64,000 bases of DNA from Paenibacillus graminis. GTDB lineage: Bacteria > Bacillota > Bacilli > Paenibacillales > Paenibacillaceae. The notes beneath the pieces are model-generated. The model did not search any database and was not told where the DNA came from. It was given only the letters and a program-made list of their open reading frames with translations. The DNA is taken from the NCBI RefSeq assembly GCF_000758705.1, contig NZ_CP009287.1:5890001-5954000 (forward strand). Reading direction: 5' to 3'. Shown one piece after another: positions 61,928-64,000 of this stretch; position 1 is the stretch's first letter, and each line of letters begins with the position of its first letter. A program made the translations under genes and the position numbers.

Positions 61928-62182
61928 TTAGTCGATCTCAAGGTTGTCCCAGGCTTCTTGTTCTTTTATTGCAGCCTCTATAGCCGCTTCAAGCTCCTCC
62001 GGTGTTTCGGCTTCAATGATCTCACCGTCAAGCATGGCGAACGGCTGCAGATAGCATTGTCCGCAATTGTTCAGGCAGCCATATTCAATGACATCATATT
62101 CGGGATTGAGTTCCAGCTTGCGCTTGAGCGGTTCAGTACCGTGTCCGATATTGCTGGCACAAAATTCAATAAGTGGTCTCAT
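61928..62182 (-). CDS. yuzB: YuzB family protein (DUF1450)
   Basis: 84 residues. MRPLIEFCASNIGHGTEPL, then CLNNCGQCYLQPFAMLDGEIIEAET. Conserved Cys residues (FCASN, YGCLNNCGQC) suggest a metal or Fe-S site, and the acidic C-terminus closes the protein. DUF1450 function is unknown. Start ATG 62182 follows AAGGAGGACATC. It converges with yutJ; a GCCTGGG/CCCAGGC hairpin spans the ends (61920-61954). Confidence 0.9.
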   Translation of the reverse strand: MRPLIEFCASNIGHGTEPLKRKLELNPEYDVIEYGCLNNCGQCYLQPFAMLDGEIIEAETPEELEAAIEAAIKEQEAWDNLEID

Positions 62183-62263
62183 GATGTCCTCCTTATTCAG
62201 TGTAACCATTTTATTTTTTAACTTTTTGTACTATAATAAGCATACGAAAGGAGTGATTGAGAA

Positions 62264-62512
62264 ATGAGTGAGAATGCACAAAGCACCACCATGTATGATG
62301 AAGTACTGGAAGTGCTCGATAAGCTTCGTCCGTTCCTGCAGCGCGATGGCGGCGACGTTGAACTGATCGATGTTGAAGACGGCATTGTTAAGCTGAAGCT
62401 TATGGGTGCCTGCGGCAGCTGCCCAAGCTCCACGATCACGCTCAAAGCCGGGATCGAACGCGCCCTCCTTGAAGAAGTAGAAGGCGTGGAAGAAGTTATT
62501 CAAGTATTCTAA
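62264..62512 (+). CDS. yutI: NifU C-terminal domain protein (YutI)
   Basis: 82 residues. The NifU-type scaffold motif [20 protein letters not shown] carries the CxxC pair that holds an Fe-S cluster. [27 protein letters not shown] opens the fold. It hands clusters to apoproteins and works with the IscA-type carrier encoded 3 kb upstream. GAAAGGAGTGA precedes the ATG. Confidence 0.95.
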   Translation: MSENAQSTTMYDEVLEVLDKLRPFLQRDGGDVELIDVEDGIVKLKLMGACGSCPSSTITLKAGIERALLEEVEGVEEVIQVF

Positions 62513-62526
62513 TCCCGTTTCATAAC

Positions 62527-62562
62527 AATCCCGGCCTCCGATGAGAAGGCCGGGATTTTTTT
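62527..62562 (+). terminator. Terminator after yutI
   Basis: AATCCCGGCCT and AGGCCGGGATT form a perfect 11-bp stem followed by seven T. The following 62563-62738 shows no gene. Confidence 0.9.
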
Positions 62563-62738
62563 AAATATAAGAATTTATATGCTTCACGCTATAAATTATC
62601 CTTCTTTTTCCCGCTGGAAGCAAATCCCGTCCTTTTATGAACAGCGTAGCCTTTGCTACTTGATTATAGTGGATTTCGCATTTGGGATCAACCTAAAGTG
62701 CCGGTGCTGGAGCAGCCGCCAGCGAAACCTGATTCCGC

Positions 62739-62796
62739 AAAAAGACCAGGGGTACTCCGCAGCCTTCACGGCTATCGGATCACCTCTGGTCTTTTT
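62739..62796 (-). terminator. Terminator after metQ
   Basis: AAAAAGACCAGGGG and the complementary arm CCTCTGGTCTTTTT form a stem with a T-run on both strands; it ends the met transporter transcript. Confidence 0.8.
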
Positions 62797-62824
62797 TTAT
62801 AGATGTTCTGATCAAGAAATCAAC

Positions 62825-63703
62825 TTAAAATGCCGGAATGATCGAGCCTTGGTATTCCTTTTCAATAAAGGCTTTGGCTTCCGGGGAAGTCAGAGCTGCA
62901 GCCAGCTTCTGAATGGCATCGGAGTCCTTATTGTCAGGACGCGCTACCAGCAGATTGGCGTAAGGAGAATCGGTTCCTTCGATGAACAGAGCGTCCTTGG
63001 TTGGAACCAGCTTCGCTTCCAGGGCATAGTTGGTATTGATCAGGGCAAGATCTACTTCATCCAGCTGGCGGGGCAGCATGGCGGCTTCAAGCTCTACAAT
63101 TTTGAGATTCTTAGGGTTCTCAGTAATATCGGCTGTAGTAGAGGTAATATTTGTATCGTCCTTAAGCTTAATCAGGCCATTTTTGGCCAGCAGGATCAGC
63201 GCACGGCCGCCGTTGGTGGCATCGTTCGGAATCGCTACTTTTGCACCGTCAGCCAGTTCGTCGATCGATTTGATTTTTTTGGAGTAAGCACCGAAAGGTT
63301 CTACGTGAACTGCCGTTACAGGTACCAGCTCCGTGCCATTCTGTTTATTCTGATCATCCAGATAAGGCTTGTGCTGGAAGAAGTTCGCATCCAGCTCTTT
63401 CTCAGCCAGCTGCGTGTTTGGCAGAATGTAGTCAGTAAATTCCTTGATTTCCAGCTTGATGCCCTGTTTCTCCAGAAGCGGAGCAATCGCCTTCAGAATT
63501 TCCGCATGCGGTTTTGGCGACGCGCCAACCACCAGAGTTACCGGTTCTGCAGCAGGTTCGGTTGTGGGCTCTGCGGAGGTATCCGCAGCCGGAGCGTTGG
63601 TAGCCGCAGAATTCGCAGCGTTATTTGTTTTATTGTTGTTGCCGCAAGCTGCCAGCACCAATACCAAGGTTAAACTGAAGAATGTGAGCAATACTTTTTT
63701 CAT
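62825..63703 (-). CDS. metQ: Methionine ABC transporter substrate-binding lipoprotein
   Basis: 292 residues. MKKVLLTFFSLTLVLVLAAC ends in a lipobox, followed by a 35-residue Asn/Ala/Pro-rich linker and the NlpA/MetQ domain: LVVGASPKPHAEILKAIAPLLEKQGIKLEIKEFTDYILPNTQLAEKELDANFFQHKPYL, VPNDATNGGRALILLAKNGLI. It binds D/L-methionine outside the membrane for MetNI. It lies 60 bp downstream of metI. The AGGGGGAT site precedes the ATG. Confidence 0.95.
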   Translation of the reverse strand: MKKVLLTFFSLTLVLVLAACGNNNKTNNAANSAATNAPAADTSAEPTTEPAAEPVTLVVGASPKPHAEILKAIAPLLEKQGIKLEIKEFTDYILPNTQLAEKELDANFFQHKPYLDDQNKQNGTELVPVTAVHVEPFGAYSKKIKSIDELADGAKVAIPNDATNGGRALILLAKNGLIKLKDDTNITSTTADITENPKNLKIVELEAAMLPRQLDEVDLALINTNYALEAKLVPTKDALFIEGTDSPYANLLVARPDNKDSDAIQKLAAALTSPEAKAFIEKEYQGSIIPAF

Positions 63704-63763
63704 TTGTAAATCCCCCTCTATCTCATTATTGGTTGTATGAATAAGGCTCTCTATGGAACTACC

Positions 63764-64000
63764 TTATTTCCGGGTAAAATGTTGTACCAGCCGGTCGCCG
63801 GCCATTTGCAGCAGCTGCACCAGAATAACCATCAGTGCCACTGCGATAATCATAACTTCCTTCTGATAACGGTAATAGCCGTACCGGATCGCCAGATCTC
63901 CCAAGCCTCCGCCGCCGATCATTCCTGACATCGCTGTATAAGAGACCAAGGTAACAATCGTAATCGTCACTCCGGCCAGTAAACCTGGACGGGCCTCGGG
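63764..64000 (-). CDS. metI: Methionine ABC transporter permease, 5' end outside window
   Basis: The last 78 residues are visible: PEARPGLLAGVTITIVTLVS, YTAMSGMIGGGGLGDLAIRYGYYRYQKEVMIIAVALMVILVQLLQMAGDRLVQHFTRK. MSGMIGGGGLGDLAIRYGY is the cytoplasmic coupling segment typical of MetI permeases and the two hydrophobic stretches are its last helices. The gene continues past the right edge. metQ follows on the same strand; metN is expected upstream outside the window. Confidence 0.92.
   Translation of the reverse strand, partial: PEARPGLLAGVTITIVTLVSYTAMSGMIGGGGLGDLAIRYGYYRYQKEVMIIAVALMVILVQLLQMAGDRLVQHFTRK

Overview
The window looks like a chromosomal segment of a Paenibacillus-type endospore-forming firmicute. 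The evidence is a moderately GC-rich base composition, strong AGGAGG-type ribosome binding sites, endospore genes (Sda, a YjcZ-type peptide, two YheC/YheD-type ATP-grasp proteins), the firmicute primosome pair dnaB-dnaI, ecsAB, hemQ, ktrAB and a block of genes collinear in content with the yui/yum/yut genes of Bacillus. No tRNA, rRNA, CRISPR array or intact insertion sequence was seen.

Layout. 1-10.8 kb: a probable spore-surface glycoprotein locus. It holds a partial sugar-nucleotide thymidylyltransferase, three GT2 glycosyltransferases in an overlapping operon, a 2104-residue protein made of about 190 decapeptide repeats, and a divergent YheC/YheD ATP-grasp protein. Three of its upstream regions carry sequences resembling mother-cell sporulation promoters. 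10.9-17.9 kb: psd, DUF2569, gpmA, a 5' relic of an aldo/keto reductase, DUF488, an AraC regulator, and a MocR-type regulator (missing its PLP lysine) divergent from an FMN-binding protein. 18.0-20.6 kb: a 51-bp minisatellite, a frameshifted relic, a PLP aminotransferase and a YjcZ-type peptide. 20.7-31.4 kb: an RNA helicase-ecsAB operon, an SDR, cheX with a sigma-D promoter, LysR with a long structured leader, a histidinol phosphatase, a nitroreductase, a GNAT enzyme, a Tat-exported phosphoesterase and a potassium channel. 31.4-33.3 kb: DUF3891, then 1.1 kb of non-coding repeats. 33.3-38.9 kb: sdhCAB with a divergent LysR gene, a candidate operator and a Fur-like box between them, then a lipoprotein. 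38.9-43.0 kb: ktrBA and a CPBP protease. 43-50 kb: a second 51-bp minisatellite, uvrC with an Ala/Glu-rich insertion, trxA, a YqzM-like peptide, and dnaB-dnaI. 50-55.9 kb: yuiB, hemQ, ndh, yumC, sda with a DnaA-box cluster, and a short ATP-grasp gene. 56-58.7 kb: an AT-rich accessory patch (erythromycin-esterase family, GNAT, DUF6933). 59-64 kb: Fe-S carriers, mqnE, a second NDH-2, and part of a methionine ABC transporter.

Functional themes. The respiratory genes (sdhCAB, two NDH-2 enzymes, mqnE for menaquinone by the futalosine route, hemQ for heme, IscA/NifU carriers) form one theme. Sporulation is another (sda, spore-surface locus, YjcZ). The most unusual content is the giant decapeptide-repeat protein with its dedicated-looking glycosyltransferases, followed by the lysine-less MocR regulator and the two unrelated 51-bp intergenic arrays. 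All calls come from reading the sequence; none was checked against a database.
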